From: Nitrospinota bacterium
GTDB lineage: Bacteria > Nitrospinota > Nitrospinia > Nitrospinales > Nitrospinaceae
DNA length: 41,946 bases
Direction: 5' to 3'
Assembly (NCBI GenBank): GCA_029879645.1
Contig: JAOUPX010000015.1
Span: forward strand, 1 to 41,946
Shown piece by piece: positions 7,835 through 16,925 of this stretch; the stretch's first letter is position 1; each line of letters starts with the position of its first letter. The notes beneath the pieces are model-generated. The model was given only the letters and a program-made list of their open reading frames with translations, searched no databases and had not been told where the DNA came from. The position numbers were made by a program, and so were the translations under genes.

Positions 7835-8299
7835 ATGTTTGAAGACTTCCAAAATATTTTTGAAATCCCCATCGCCGATAAGGATCAGAAAAAGGTTGCG
7901 CAGTTGATTCAGTTCATCGGCAAGATGTCATTGAAGGGCGGGGGCAAGGTGCCGCTCCAGCATATTCTGGAATTAGCCGGGTTCGATAAAAAGGAGGGCG
8001 TTCGTATTCAGAAAATGAGGGGCGACCTCATCCTGAAAAGCGAGAAGGGAAAACTGGAAGGTATGTTTGTCAACACCGGCAGGAAACTGAAGGAGAAGAT
8101 ACCCAACGTGCCGATGTTCACGCCGGAGATCATCGGCGAGAAACAAATCGGCGGCAACTTCAAAGTATCCAAGAACCAGCTCGACCTCACCAAAATCGAG
8201 GGCCTGACCGTATTCAAAACCGTCGGCGACGACCTGTTCGACCTCAAATTCAAAGTCAAACAAGTCATCCTCACCCCGAAAACGGTTGCGGTGATTTAA
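7835..8299 (+). CDS. Uncharacterised 154-residue protein
   Basis: I place the start at ATG 7835 (MFEDFQNIFEIPIADKDQKK). The frame extends to 7730, but that part is unlike protein and contains a TATAAT-like box at 7793-7798. The product is soluble and rich in Lys and Val, with a helical first half (VAQLIQFIGKMSLKGGG) and a beta-rich second half ending in VKQVILTPKTVAVI. I recognise no family. A possible operon partner starts 17 bases downstream. Confidence 0.65.
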   Translation: MFEDFQNIFEIPIADKDQKKVAQLIQFIGKMSLKGGGKVPLQHILELAGFDKKEGVRIQKMRGDLILKSEKGKLEGMFVNTGRKLKEKIPNVPMFTPEIIGEKQIGGNFKVSKNQLDLTKIEGLTVFKTVGDDLFDLKFKVKQVILTPKTVAVI

Positions 8300-8315
8300 A
8301 CCTGAAACACTAAAT

Positions 8316-8564
8316 ATGCCCTTACCTCCTCACCAAAACCATAACCCCTTGAACAAATCTCTAATGCTACTGGGTATCATTTTTGCGATATTGCTAGGCT
8401 ATTACATTTTTACAGATGATTGGGTTGCTCTTCTGGTTTCTCTATTTCTTATGATCATTGCAACCATTTTATTTATCCAGAATATATTTAAAGGCAAATC
8501 CTTCTGGAAAAGCTTTAAAAAATGGGTCCGCGAGATTTGGGATCTTTTATACGGAATAGGATAA
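8316..8564 (+). CDS. Small two-helix membrane protein
   Basis: An 82-residue protein with two adjacent hydrophobic helices (LMLLGIIFAILLGYYIF and VALLVSLFLMIIATILFI) and a basic, Trp-rich tail (KSFWKSFKKWVREIWDLL). No Shine-Dalgarno is clear. The stretch is more A+T-rich than its neighbours, which membrane codons partly explain. The topology suggests a hairpin with both ends cytoplasmic. No family is recognised. Confidence 0.6.
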   Translation: MPLPPHQNHNPLNKSLMLLGIIFAILLGYYIFTDDWVALLVSLFLMIIATILFIQNIFKGKSFWKSFKKWVREIWDLLYGIG

Positions 8565-8583
8565 ATACTGCTGGTAATGTCGG

Positions 8584-8613
8584 TTGACACTGCCTGCGAT
8601 TCTCTGCTAAAAC
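8584..8613 (+). promoter_or_regulatory. Promoter of glyQ
   Basis: TTGACA at 8584-8589, an 18-base spacer and TAAAAC at 8608-8613. The expected start of transcription falls at about 8620, next to the ATG at 8621. Confidence 0.55.
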
Positions 8614-8620
8614 CGTTTCC

Positions 8621-9487
<867 letters not shown>

Positions 9488-9778
9488 TTTCCCATTTACC
9501 CCCTCTAAAGCCCCAATATATAGAAGCTAACTTGGGTACCCACCACAGCATGTGGAGTTAAGATTTTCCACCTCATTCCTAACAATAGCCTTAAAAACAA
9601 CGACTTACCATAACCCCCGATTTCAATGCACTAAAATCAACAAAAACATTTTCAAAAAATCATAAAAATTAAAAATAAATTAGGTTTTTAGTATATAATT
9701 TTAGCAAGTTAAAATTATTTGCGATTATTTTTAAAATTAGCCAAATTTTAAAAATACCTCTCAAAGCCAGCAAAAACG
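9488..9778. other. A+T-rich gap between glyQ and fic
   Basis: A 291-base stretch with no credible gene. The second half (about 9590-9770) is strikingly rich in A and T runs, unlike the rest of the window, and probably carries the Fic gene promoter. I see no tRNA, transposase or att-like repeat. The composition suggests the boundary of an acquired segment. Confidence 0.5.
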
Positions 9779-10915
9779 ATGAAAGCTCCCAACCGCACCG
9801 GACAATATGTAACCCAACCTGAGGGTCACAAGGCTTTCATACCCAAGCCTCTGCCTCCTCAACCTCCGATTGCAATGGACCCAGAGTTGACTCTCCTCCT
9901 GTCCGGGGCAGACCAGGCTCTGGCGCGGCTGGATGGTATTACCATCACTCTGCCCAATCCGAACCTGTTTGTGTTTATGTATGTCCGCCATGAATCCGTG
10001 CTCAGTTCGCAAATTGAAGGCACACAAAGCTCAATGGATGATTTACTAAAATATGAAACCCAAAAAAAAATGAGATTAACTTCGGATGATGTGGCCGAAA
10101 CATGGAACCATGTAGAAGCCATGAACTACGGTTTGGAACGACTGAAAAGTTTTCCTCTTTCATTGCGACTCATCCGGGAAATCCATGAAAAACTATTACA
10201 GGGTGTACGGGGACAAAAAAAAACGCCGGGAGATTTCCGCCGTTCGCAAAACTGGGTTGGAGGTTCTTCTCCGCAAAACGCAGTTTACAATCCACCTCCG
10301 GTTCATGAAATGAACACAGCTTTGGACCATTTTGAAAAATATCTTCACCAAAATAAAAATTATCCGATTTTGATTGAATGTGGATTAATCCACGTGCAGT
10401 TTGAAACCATCCATCCCTTTCTGGATGGCAATGGGCGTGTGGGCCGCTTACTTATCACCTTTCTTCTGTGTCAAAGGGGGATACTAAAATATCCTCTTTT
10501 ATATCTCAGCCATTACTTCAAACAACACAGGCAGGAATACTATAACTGGCTTATGAAGGTAAGGAACGAAGGTGATTGGGAAGGCTGGCTGAAATTTTTC
10601 CTACAGGGAATCATAGAGGTTAGCCAGCAAGCCCAGGAAACCGCAGTAAAGATTCTGGCTTTGCAAACCTCCACACTTGAGTTGATTGCTCAAAAACCGG
10701 GAAGCAGTAAGTTTGACCTGGAATTATTCAATCATCTTTTCAATCATCCTTACATCAAAAGTGCTGACGTTCAGCAGTTATTGGGTTGCTCCCCGGCAAC
10801 GGCAATCAGGATACTCAATAATTTTGAAAATTTAAAAATTCTGGAAGAAATCACCGGAACACAACGAAAAAAAATGTACCGGTTTTCTCAATATTTGAAT
10901 CTGTTCCGGCCTTAA
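9779..10915 (+). CDS. Class II Fic-family AMP transferase
   Basis: A 378-residue Fic protein. An N-terminal helical region carries the autoinhibitory S-x-x-x-E-G motif (Ser76 to Gly81, in SSQIEGT). The catalytic Fic motif HPFLDGNGRVGR is complete at 212-223, with the active His212. The C-terminus is a winged-helix-like domain (SADVQQLLGCSPATAIRIL). Fic proteins transfer AMP or other nucleotide groups to protein hydroxyls; class II members hold their own inhibitory helix, so no antitoxin gene is needed, and none is seen. The target is unknown. The gene is more A+T-rich than its neighbours and is likely acquired. Confidence 0.93.
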   Translation: MKAPNRTGQYVTQPEGHKAFIPKPLPPQPPIAMDPELTLLLSGADQALARLDGITITLPNPNLFVFMYVRHESVLSSQIEGTQSSMDDLLKYETQKKMRLTSDDVAETWNHVEAMNYGLERLKSFPLSLRLIREIHEKLLQGVRGQKKTPGDFRRSQNWVGGSSPQNAVYNPPPVHEMNTALDHFEKYLHQNKNYPILIECGLIHVQFETIHPFLDGNGRVGRLLITFLLCQRGILKYPLLYLSHYFKQHRQEYYNWLMKVRNEGDWEGWLKFFLQGIIEVSQQAQETAVKILALQTSTLELIAQKPGSSKFDLELFNHLFNHPYIKSADVQQLLGCSPATAIRILNNFENLKILEEITGTQRKKMYRFSQYLNLFRP

Positions 10916-10959
10916 TCCGGGTTTTCAAAATCTCTCTGCAATAAATAACCTGACGTAAT

Positions 10960-10991
10960 GGTGACCTGGACCGCTGGTCATACCTTTTTTT
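10960..10991 (+). terminator. Terminator after fic
   Basis: GGTGACC at 10960-10966 pairs with GGTCATACC ending at 10984 (two-base bulge), followed by seven T residues. Confidence 0.6.
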
Positions 10992-11162
10992 GTTCAAAGA
11001 ATTCGCGGAGAAACTCAGATTCCTTGGTCTTTTTTCAAAAACCTCCTATACTATTAACAGGGTTCCTGAATTGCCCGGATTCCTTTTTTCTTACCAAAGG
11101 ATCCTGATCCATAACCATAAGCCCATCCTTATCATTTCCTGTCAAGTAGCGGGAGGATACCC

Positions 11163-12149
11163 ATGACTTCGACCATGATTGCCCTGTCTCTGATCTTTGC
11201 CTTCATCCTGGGATCGATCACTTATGTTTATCTGTACCGGGGCAAGGCCCGATATGAAAACCTCGGAGAATACCTGAGAAAGGGCTGGCCGATTTTTTCC
11301 CCGCTCAACTGTATTTTGTATATGTTCACCCAGAGCCGGGCCCAGCAACCCATCATGGATCTTGATAAGTTTCATGAGCTGGACGAAATTCAGGACAACT
11401 GGGAAACCATCAGGGAGGAAGTGCTCAATCTGTACCGGAATCATTATTTTGAGCAGACCAAGCAATCCGGCGCGCAGGGTTCTTACGATATTGGCTTTCG
11501 CACTTTTTTCAAATACGGCTGGAGCAAGTTCTATCTTAAATGGTACGGATACACCCACGATTCCGCGAAGCAACTGTGCCCCAACACCGTCCGCATCCTG
11601 GAAAAAATTCCTTCCGTCAACGGTGCGATGTTTACCATCCTGCCCCCGGGCGGGCAACTGACCCGGCACCTGGACCCCGTCGCCTGCTCCTTGAGATACC
11701 ACCTCGGCCTGGAAACTCCGAACTCCGACGATTGTTTTATCAATATTGACGAGATCCCCTACTCATGGAGAAACGGCGAGGCCCTGCTGTTCGACGAGAC
11801 CTATCCGCATTACGCGAAGAACAATTCCGATCAGCCTCGTTTGATTCTGATGTGCGATGTCGAACGCCCCATGAACTTTATCGGGCGTTTCATCAACTGG
11901 TGTTTCAAGGGATTGATGCGAATGACGGTGGTACCGAATATCGAGGGAGACCGACGAGGGTTTGCCAATTTACTGTTTTCCGGATTGGCGCCGGTCAATC
12001 AAAGGATGAAAGCCCTCAAGCAGACCAACCGGAAGCTTTATGTACTCATCAAGTACACGATCAACGTCACTTTAATACTTCTGGCCTTTGCCGCCCTGGC
12101 TGGGCTGTTCCAACTGTTTTATTCCCTGGCCGCAAATCTGGCCAAGTGA
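11163..12149 (+). CDS. LpxO-like aspartyl/asparaginyl beta-hydroxylase
   Basis: A 328-residue Fe(II)/2-oxoglutarate dioxygenase of the Asp_Arg_Hydrox family, with N-terminal (MIALSLIFAFILGSITYVYL) and C-terminal (VTLILLAFAALAGLFQLFY) membrane helices, the LpxO layout. Iron ligands fit His169 and Asp171 in TRHLDP, and His216 in YPHYAK; Arg178 in RYHLGL and the PRLILMCDVERP strand match the family. LpxO adds a 2-hydroxyl to a lipid A acyl chain using O2, but homologues act on other membrane substrates, so I do not assign lpxO. The ATG follows GGGAGGATACCC. No lipid A genes are adjacent. Confidence 0.85.
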   Translation: MTSTMIALSLIFAFILGSITYVYLYRGKARYENLGEYLRKGWPIFSPLNCILYMFTQSRAQQPIMDLDKFHELDEIQDNWETIREEVLNLYRNHYFEQTKQSGAQGSYDIGFRTFFKYGWSKFYLKWYGYTHDSAKQLCPNTVRILEKIPSVNGAMFTILPPGGQLTRHLDPVACSLRYHLGLETPNSDDCFINIDEIPYSWRNGEALLFDETYPHYAKNNSDQPRLILMCDVERPMNFIGRFINWCFKGLMRMTVVPNIEGDRRGFANLLFSGLAPVNQRMKALKQTNRKLYVLIKYTINVTLILLAFAALAGLFQLFYSLAANLAK

Positions 12150-12189
12150 TTCTACCCTTTTTCTGAATCGCGGCAGGATTCCTGAAAAA

Positions 12190-12276
12190 TGGTGCCGAAG
12201 AGAGGACTCGAACCTCCACAGGGTTGCCCCCACATGAACCTGAATCATGCGTGTCTACCAATTCCACCACTTCGGC
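12190..12276 (-). tRNA. tRNA-Leu (anticodon CAG)
   Basis: An 87-base minus-strand tRNA with encoded CCA. Acceptor GCCGAAG pairs with CTTCGGC; the anticodon stem CATGA/TCATG encloses the loop TTCAGGT, reading CAG; a long class II variable arm and the T-loop TTCGAGT are present. The overlapping frames on both strands are false. Confidence 0.96.
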
Positions 12277-12429
12277 TTGAATGGTGCGGATTAAAATATC
12301 ATACCCATCGGAAAATTGGAAAAAATTTTAATCCCCTTTTTTTGAACCTTTTAAAAATCGTTAACATTCACCATTGATGAAATCACCCCTAACACATTCA
12401 TTTAATTACCTCTAATCAGGTAATTGTGC

Positions 12430-12458
12430 TTGATTTTACATGGAGGCTGTCACATAAT
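12430..12458 (+). promoter_or_regulatory. Promoter of the 59-residue gene
   Basis: TTGATT at 12430-12435, a 17-base spacer and CATAAT at 12453-12458, 58 bases upstream of the start codon of the small gene at 12516. Confidence 0.5.
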
Positions 12459-12470
12459 CCCACCGAATTA

Positions 12471-12490
12471 AGCCATCACTGGTGATGACT
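12471..12490. promoter_or_regulatory. Dyad in the leader of the small gene
   Basis: AGCCATCAC-TG-GTGATGACT is an inverted repeat with one mismatch. It starts about six bases after the expected transcription start and could be an operator or a short RNA hairpin. Confidence 0.4.
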
Positions 12491-12515
12491 TAGAATTTTT
12501 TTTCTGGGGGGAAAT

Positions 12516-12695
12516 ATGATTTCTGGTAGCTCGAATTCCAACAACAAGTTAAACCGACCTGTATTTATCGTCTCGCATGCCCGGCAGGAAGAAGTCTGCA
12601 AGGAAGTGTATGACTACCTGATCTGCAAAAAACTGCTGAAACTGAAAGAAGCGGTTCTGCATTTCAACAAGGTCATCCGGCAGATCCTCAAGTAA
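12516..12695 (+). CDS. Uncharacterised 59-residue protein
   Basis: A short gene (MISGSSNSNNKLNRP, then VFIVSHARQEEVCKEVYDYL) with a purine-rich Shine-Dalgarno (GGGGGGAAAT) directly before the ATG and a plausible sigma70 promoter further upstream. The Ser/Asn-rich start is followed by a mostly helical, Lys-rich segment (LLKLKEAVLHFNKVIRQIL) and two cysteines (about residues 28 and 37). No signal peptide or membrane helix. Wholly unknown family. It ends 8 bases from the end of the convergent gene at 12704. Confidence 0.6.
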   Translation: MISGSSNSNNKLNRPVFIVSHARQEEVCKEVYDYLICKKLLKLKEAVLHFNKVIRQILK

Positions 12696-12703
12696 TTCGC
12701 TTC

Positions 12704-13732
12704 TCAAGCCTCTTCTTCAATTTCCACCAGCTTCTTCACGGAAATGTGGTCGTGAAGGATAAAGTAAACACCTCCTAAAACAATTACAGAGAAATTCACT
12801 CCCCACGCTACAAATCCGAAACTGACCGTTGCCACCTCCGCCTCGCCCATGATTTCATGAAGCGCGATCAGCACACCGGCATTGAACGATCCCAGAAACG
12901 CCGGGGTCGGCAAAACGGTAATCAATATACACACCATCACCGTCAATAAAATCAGCGAAGCCGCCGACTTGTCCTGCAAACCATAGGCCCAGTACAAGGG
13001 ATAATATTGCAGAACAATCAGAGCCCACACCCCGACGGTCGCCACACCGATAAACACCAGCGCTCTCACATTGCGGAACACACCCAGACCCTGACTGAAC
13101 GTCTCCGTCATCTGGATCAGTTTGTATTGCCATTTCTCGGGAAACGGTTTGACCAGCCAGTGCACCAGCGCCATGGCTTTTTCATTGTGAAACGTCAAAA
13201 GGTAAATGAATCCGATCAATCCCAGTACCAGCGCCAGGCTGAAGATTCCGAACTGAAAGGCCAGGTCCCTGATCGAAATACCCGACCACGCGATGTTGGC
13301 GTCGAAAATCTCTCCGTGAAATACCAGAATCCACGAAAACAGGAACAACAGCAGAATCAGATCGAACAACCGCTCGACCACGATGGTGGCCAGCGAACTG
13401 GCGAAGGACAACTCGAATTTTTTCCCCAGCAGGTAGGCGCGGATCAATTCCCCCGCGCGGGCAGGCAGGACCCCGGCCATGAACCCGACCATGAGCGGTG
13501 AAAACAAATCCCAGGTTTTCACCTCTTCCCGAACCGGCAACAGGAGTACGCGCCAGCGGATCGCCCGCGCCACGTAGGTCAGGCACATCAGTAAAAATGT
13601 CGGCAGGAGCCAGACATAATTGACCTGCCTGAACGAATCCATTAACTCCGAAACCGACACGTTGCGCATCGTGTAGTACACGGCGGCAACCGCGACGATC
13701 AGCCCAAGAATCAGTTGTCCGGATTTTTTCAA
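12704..13732 (-). CDS. LPG-synthase-type flippase-like membrane protein (YbhN family)
   Basis: A 342-residue integral membrane protein with about eight hydrophobic helices and the family motifs LTYVARAIRWRVLL, GFMAGVLPARAGELIRAYLL and SSLATIVVERLFDLILLL. It corresponds to the membrane part of lysylphosphatidylglycerol synthases (UPF0104) without a soluble aminoacyltransferase domain, so it is more likely a lipid transporter or flippase than an LPG synthase. The TTG start at 13732 overlaps the ribF stop as TTGA, which implies co-transcription and coupling with ribF. Confidence 0.88.
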   Translation of the reverse strand: MKKSGQLILGLIVAVAAVYYTMRNVSVSELMDSFRQVNYVWLLPTFLLMCLTYVARAIRWRVLLLPVREEVKTWDLFSPLMVGFMAGVLPARAGELIRAYLLGKKFELSFASSLATIVVERLFDLILLLFLFSWILVFHGEIFDANIAWSGISIRDLAFQFGIFSLALVLGLIGFIYLLTFHNEKAMALVHWLVKPFPEKWQYKLIQMTETFSQGLGVFRNVRALVFIGVATVGVWALIVLQYYPLYWAYGLQDKSAASLILLTVMVCILITVLPTPAFLGSFNAGVLIALHEIMGEAEVATVSFGFVAWGVNFSVIVLGGVYFILHDHISVKKLVEIEEEA

Positions 13733-14661
13733 ATCGGGTTCCTGGATAAAATGGTTTTGGCGGTGGCGATATCTTTCTCGATTTGCGCGACCAGGTCCTT
13801 CGCCGAGTCAAACTGGATTTCCCCGCGAATCCGCTCGATGAAGGCGACTTCGATTTCCTCGCCGTAAATGGAATCGCCAAAATCGAAAATGTGCACTTCC
13901 ACGCTCAGCCGGTCGCGGTTGAACGTCGGGTTGAAACCGATATTGACCACGCCCGAATACACTTTGCCCTCGGAGGTCACGTAAACCGCATAGACCCCCG
14001 TGCCGGGAATCTGCACCTTGCTGGTATCGATGTTGGCGGTGGGGAACCCGATCCCGCGCCCGGTCTTGTGCCCATGCACCACCGGTCCCTGAATCGAATA
14101 GTGACGCCCCAGAAAGTCGCGCGCACGGGTCACATCGCCTTCCTCAATCAGTTCGCGAACATAAGAACTGCTCACCCGGTGCCCTTCTAATTCCACCGGA
14201 TCGATCACATGCACCTGAAAATTAAATTCCTCGCCCATCTTTTTAAGATACGAGATGGTGCCCTCGCGCCCCCGGCCGAAGGCATAATCGTATCCCACCA
14301 CAATCTCCTTCACGCCGATTTTGCCCACCAGAATATTTTCCGCAAACTCGCGCGGTTGCTGGTCAGCGAAGCCTTGAGTGAAATCGGCGCAAACCACCTG
14401 ATCGATGCCACACTGCTCCATCAATTCCATCTTCTTGCGGAAGCTCGTCAGCAGGGGCGGCGCTTTATCCGGCGCGATGATTTTCAACGGATGCGGCTCG
14501 AACGTGAACACAATGGCGGTTCCGTTGTTTTGCCGTGCGATTTCCGCCACTCGCCGAAAGATGATCTGGTGTCCCAGATGCACGCCGTCGAAATTGCCGA
14601 TCGTCATTACCGGGTAGGGGCCGGGTTCGGGAATGTGTTTGGTGCCGCGAATAATTTGCAT
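13729..14661 (-). CDS. ribF: Bifunctional riboflavin kinase / FAD synthetase
   Basis: A 310-residue cytoplasmic enzyme making FMN and then FAD. The N-terminal FAD synthetase half has GNFDGVHLGH (residues 22-31) and SSSYVRELIEEGDV. The C-terminal flavokinase half has GHKTGRGIGFPTANID, with the PTAN motif, and GVVNIGFNPTF. The length is normal. No strong Shine-Dalgarno and no FMN riboswitch are seen upstream; instead a terminator-like hairpin lies 14 bases before the start. It is followed by the coupled YbhN-type gene. Confidence 0.97.
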   Translation of the reverse strand: MQIIRGTKHIPEPGPYPVMTIGNFDGVHLGHQIIFRRVAEIARQNNGTAIVFTFEPHPLKIIAPDKAPPLLTSFRKKMELMEQCGIDQVVCADFTQGFADQQPREFAENILVGKIGVKEIVVGYDYAFGRGREGTISYLKKMGEEFNFQVHVIDPVELEGHRVSSSYVRELIEEGDVTRARDFLGRHYSIQGPVVHGHKTGRGIGFPTANIDTSKVQIPGTGVYAVYVTSEGKVYSGVVNIGFNPTFNRDRLSVEVHIFDFGDSIYGEEIEVAFIERIRGEIQFDSAKDLVAQIEKDIATAKTILSRNPI

Positions 14662-14674
14662 AAGTTTAGTGCCG

Positions 14675-14709
14675 AAAAAAAAACAGGAGCGGGCCCTGCC
14701 CGGCTCCTG
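14675..14709 (-). terminator. Terminator upstream of ribF
   Basis: On the minus strand a strong two-part stem (CAGGAGC/GCTCCTG with an inner GGGC/GCCC) is followed by nine T residues. It overlaps repeat C copy 2 and would end transcription from the UbiA-type gene upstream. Confidence 0.7.
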
Positions 14710-14715
14710 CCCGGA
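14689..14715. repeat. GC-rich repeat C, copy 2
   Basis: GCGGGCCCTGCCCGG followed by CTCCTGCCCGGA, one base different from 5351-5377. Its right part forms the stem of the terminator. Confidence 0.55.
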
Positions 14716-14866
14716 AACTCCCTTGACAGGGAGAGTAAGTTTACTGACCGGTAACGATAATCAATAATCGTAGAGTGCAGGCGGAGTGCCCACGCAGGTA
14801 ATTTCAAAAACTCCGTTTGCGAATATAACTCACTGATCGCGTCCTGACGCCCCAGCAAAATCAGCT

Positions 14867-14888
14867 CCGGGCCTTGCCCGGGTCCTGC
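14867..14888. repeat. GC-rich repeat C, partial copy 3
   Basis: CCGGGCCTTGCCCGG then GTCCTGC. The flank AGCAAAATCAGCT is the inverted form of AGCTGAGTTTGCT next to copy 1. Lies past the 3' end of the UbiA-type gene. Confidence 0.45.
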
Positions 14889-14931
14889 ACTGCAAGTGCT
14901 TGTTTCAGAGTAGCCAAGATGGCTGGAGGTG

Positions 14932-15846
14932 TCAATTGGCGATCACCAGACCGATACCGCCACCCAGAGCAAACAGGACGAACGCCAACAGCGTGCTCGC
15001 CTGTGCCGGAATCAGCTTCTGCGGGTGATCGTAATCCACCCATAAACGCCGGGCCGCCAGAACCGCCGGGGGAATCGCAATGCCCGCGAGCCAGACGCTT
15101 TTCGGATAACCCATCATCAACGGCAATTCGGCCAGCAGAATCCCCGCCGTCGCCAGGAGAATGACAAACACCCGGCTGGCCTGTCGCGGCCCCAGGCGGA
15201 CCACCCAGTTCCTCTTGTTGGCCAGGCGGTCGGCGTGGACATCGGGAAACTCGTTGATCCAGAGAAACGCCGCGATCAGCAATCCGAGCGGCAGAGACAG
15301 CGCCACCACCTGCGGCGTCACCGTGCCGTGTTGTACCAGATAGGTGCCACTGCAGATCAGCGGACCGTAACAGAACGCAACCGTCAGCTCGCCCATTCCC
15401 CGGTACGCCAGCTTCAGCGGGTAACCGTTATAAAAATAAGCGGCCCCCACGCCGATCATCCCCAGTTGAAGAACCAGCGGCTCGCGGTACACCACAATGA
15501 CCAGCCCGATGCCAATTCCCAGCAGGTAGGCGACTGCGGCGATGCCGATGGTCTGTCCGCGGGTGAGCAGTTCGTCCACCAGCACCCGCTTGCCGCCGGA
15601 GAACGGCGTCCGGTGTTCCGGAGCAACGGCGGGGTCGGTTCCCGAATCAAAATCGAAAATTTCGCCCGAGGCGTTTTTCGCCACCTCGATACAGAAGATG
15701 CCGAAGACCGTCAGGGCCAGCCAGCCCCAGTGCAGGGGGCCCTTGGCGGCCGAGGCACAGGCGCCGAGAAAGAGGGAAGCCATCGACGCCAGGGAAATTT
15801 TGGGATCGGCCAGACGCCAGAGCCCCTGCCCGAAGTTCGTAGCCAT
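14932..15846 (-). CDS. UbiA-family prenyltransferase (MenA/MqnP type)
   Basis: A 304-residue membrane enzyme with about eight helices. The first Asp-rich motif is EIFDFDSGTDP after KNASG and the second is NEFPDVHADRLANKR, as in enzymes that attach a prenyl tail to an aromatic ring. I start at ATG 15846 (MATNFGQGLWRLADPKI); the upstream extension to 15942 is Arg/Pro-rich and unlike the family. MqnA at 24394 implies the futalosine menaquinone route, in which a UbiA-type MqnP acts, so a quinone role is reasonable but not proven. It could also serve another aromatic acceptor. Confidence 0.85.
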   Translation of the reverse strand: MATNFGQGLWRLADPKISLASMASLFLGACASAAKGPLHWGWLALTVFGIFCIEVAKNASGEIFDFDSGTDPAVAPEHRTPFSGGKRVLVDELLTRGQTIGIAAVAYLLGIGIGLVIVVYREPLVLQLGMIGVGAAYFYNGYPLKLAYRGMGELTVAFCYGPLICSGTYLVQHGTVTPQVVALSLPLGLLIAAFLWINEFPDVHADRLANKRNWVVRLGPRQASRVFVILLATAGILLAELPLMMGYPKSVWLAGIAIPPAVLAARRLWVDYDHPQKLIPAQASTLLAFVLFALGGGIGLVIAN

Positions 15847-15966
15847 AATGGTTCTTCTGCCTCCCGCCCTCCCAGGTGGGTCAACCGGTTTCCAGGCCGC
15901 AAACCGCTGATTCATAGTAGACAAGAAGGATTGGGGTGTCAATGAGAGGGGCGGTACAGTCCGTCC

Positions 15967-15995
15967 TTGTGGATGGCTGGGGAGTTTGATATGAT
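15967..15995 (+). promoter_or_regulatory. Promoter of tatB
   Basis: TTGTGG at 15967-15972, a 17-base spacer and TATGAT at 15990-15995, giving a leader of about 30 bases before the ATG. Confidence 0.5.
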
Positions 15996-16033
15996 CGGTC
16001 CATACGTGAATATGAACCCTTTAAGGGCGTCCT

Positions 16034-16321
16034 ATGTTTGACATCGGTTTTTTCGAAATCCTGATCATCATGGCCATCGCCATGATAGCCATCGGCCCTA
16101 AAAATCTTCCCAAACTTGCACGCGCCGTCGGCCGGGGTTGGGGCGAATTCCAGAAAACGTTCAACGAGTTGAAACAGGATATCCTCGACGAAACCGAAGG
16201 CGTAAAACAAACCGCCGGCCTCGACCAGCTGGAGCAGGAAGTCTCCGCCGCCACCAAGGTGGATATCGACGTCAATCTCGACCTGAACCAGGAACCGGAT
16301 ATCAAGCCCGACAAGAACTAA
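16034..16321 (+). CDS. tatB: Sec-independent translocase subunit TatB
   Basis: A 95-residue protein with one N-terminal helix ([20 protein letters not shown]), the [14 protein letters not shown] hinge with the invariant Gly-Pro, an amphipathic helix and an acidic tail. TatA and TatB share this layout; the MFDIGF start with Glu8 and the long helical region favour TatB, which with TatC binds twin-arginine signals. No tatA or tatC lies nearby, so it could also be the only TatA-type protein of a minimal system. Confidence 0.88.
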   Translation: MFDIGFFEILIIMAIAMIAIGPKNLPKLARAVGRGWGEFQKTFNELKQDILDETEGVKQTAGLDQLEQEVSAATKVDIDVNLDLNQEPDIKPDKN

Positions 16322-16390
16322 AAGCCGGTATCCACCCGCTCTGGCGACACTTTAATTTATGAGGTGTGCGGGTTTATTGATCCAACGTTT

Positions 16391-16483
16391 TAAAACATAG
16401 ATTCTTCGCTAACGCTCAGAATGACAATCCATGTTTCTCTGTCATTCTGAACGAAACGAAGTGGAGTGAAGAATCTGTGTTTT
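16391..16483. repeat. Palindromic intergenic repeat P, copy 3
   Basis: Arms AACATAGATTCTTCGCTAAC with TCAGAATGACAA, and TGTCATTCTGAACG with GTGGAGTGAAGAATCTGTGT. The inner sequences match the copy at 2526-2635 in reverse complement. It fills most of the tatB-to-DUF2231 gap. Confidence 0.7.
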
Positions 16484-16541
16484 GACCTGACACCAAACTG
16501 GAACCACTCCAACCCTCTTACCTTGGCAACCTCTTAATCCC

Positions 16542-16925
16542 ATGCTGAGCACACCCGCCCTGCATCCTTTTTTCTCGCATTTTCCGCCAGCGCTGTTTCT
16601 GGCGGGATTGTGGATGCTGGCACTGGCGCGCCGCCGTTCCGATCCGCGCTGGGTACAGGCCGCCTGCCTCAATTTCAGTCTGGGATTGCTGGCCGCCATC
16701 CTCGCGGTGTTGACCGGCATGTTTGCCGCCGACCTCTCGCTATGGCCGATTGTTGAAGTGGAGGGACACCAGGGTTATGCCTTCGCCACGGTGGTCTTTT
16801 TTATAATCTGCACAATCTACGCCTACACCCAACCGCTGAAACCTGCCGCCCTGTTCTTCTACGCGGTCACCTTTTTAGCCATCGGTGCCACCGCCTGGTC
16901 CGGTTACCTGCTGGTTTTTCATTGA
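16542..16925 (+). CDS. DUF2231-type membrane protein
   Basis: A 127-residue protein with four hydrophobic segments. The start LHPFFSHFPPALFLAGLWML resembles the HP(L/F)xxHFP motif of DUF2231 membrane proteins, and GHQGYAFATVVFF follows in the middle. Such proteins are predicted to bind heme or serve in membrane redox, but no role is established. No Shine-Dalgarno is evident. Its 3' end overlaps by seven bases the 3' end of a second DUF2231-like gene on the opposite strand. Confidence 0.75.
   Translation: MLSTPALHPFFSHFPPALFLAGLWMLALARRRSDPRWVQAACLNFSLGLLAAILAVLTGMFAADLSLWPIVEVEGHQGYAFATVVFFIICTIYAYTQPLKPAALFFYAVTFLAIGATAWSGYLLVFH

Noticed and set aside
12067-12377. Short frames over 12190-12276 on both strands
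   Set aside because: They read through tRNA-Leu; the VELVDTHDSGS-type peptide is a well-known false translation of tRNA-Leu.
13729-14931. FMN riboswitch before ribF
   Set aside because: The 270 bases upstream hold repeats and a terminator but no RFN-type conserved blocks.
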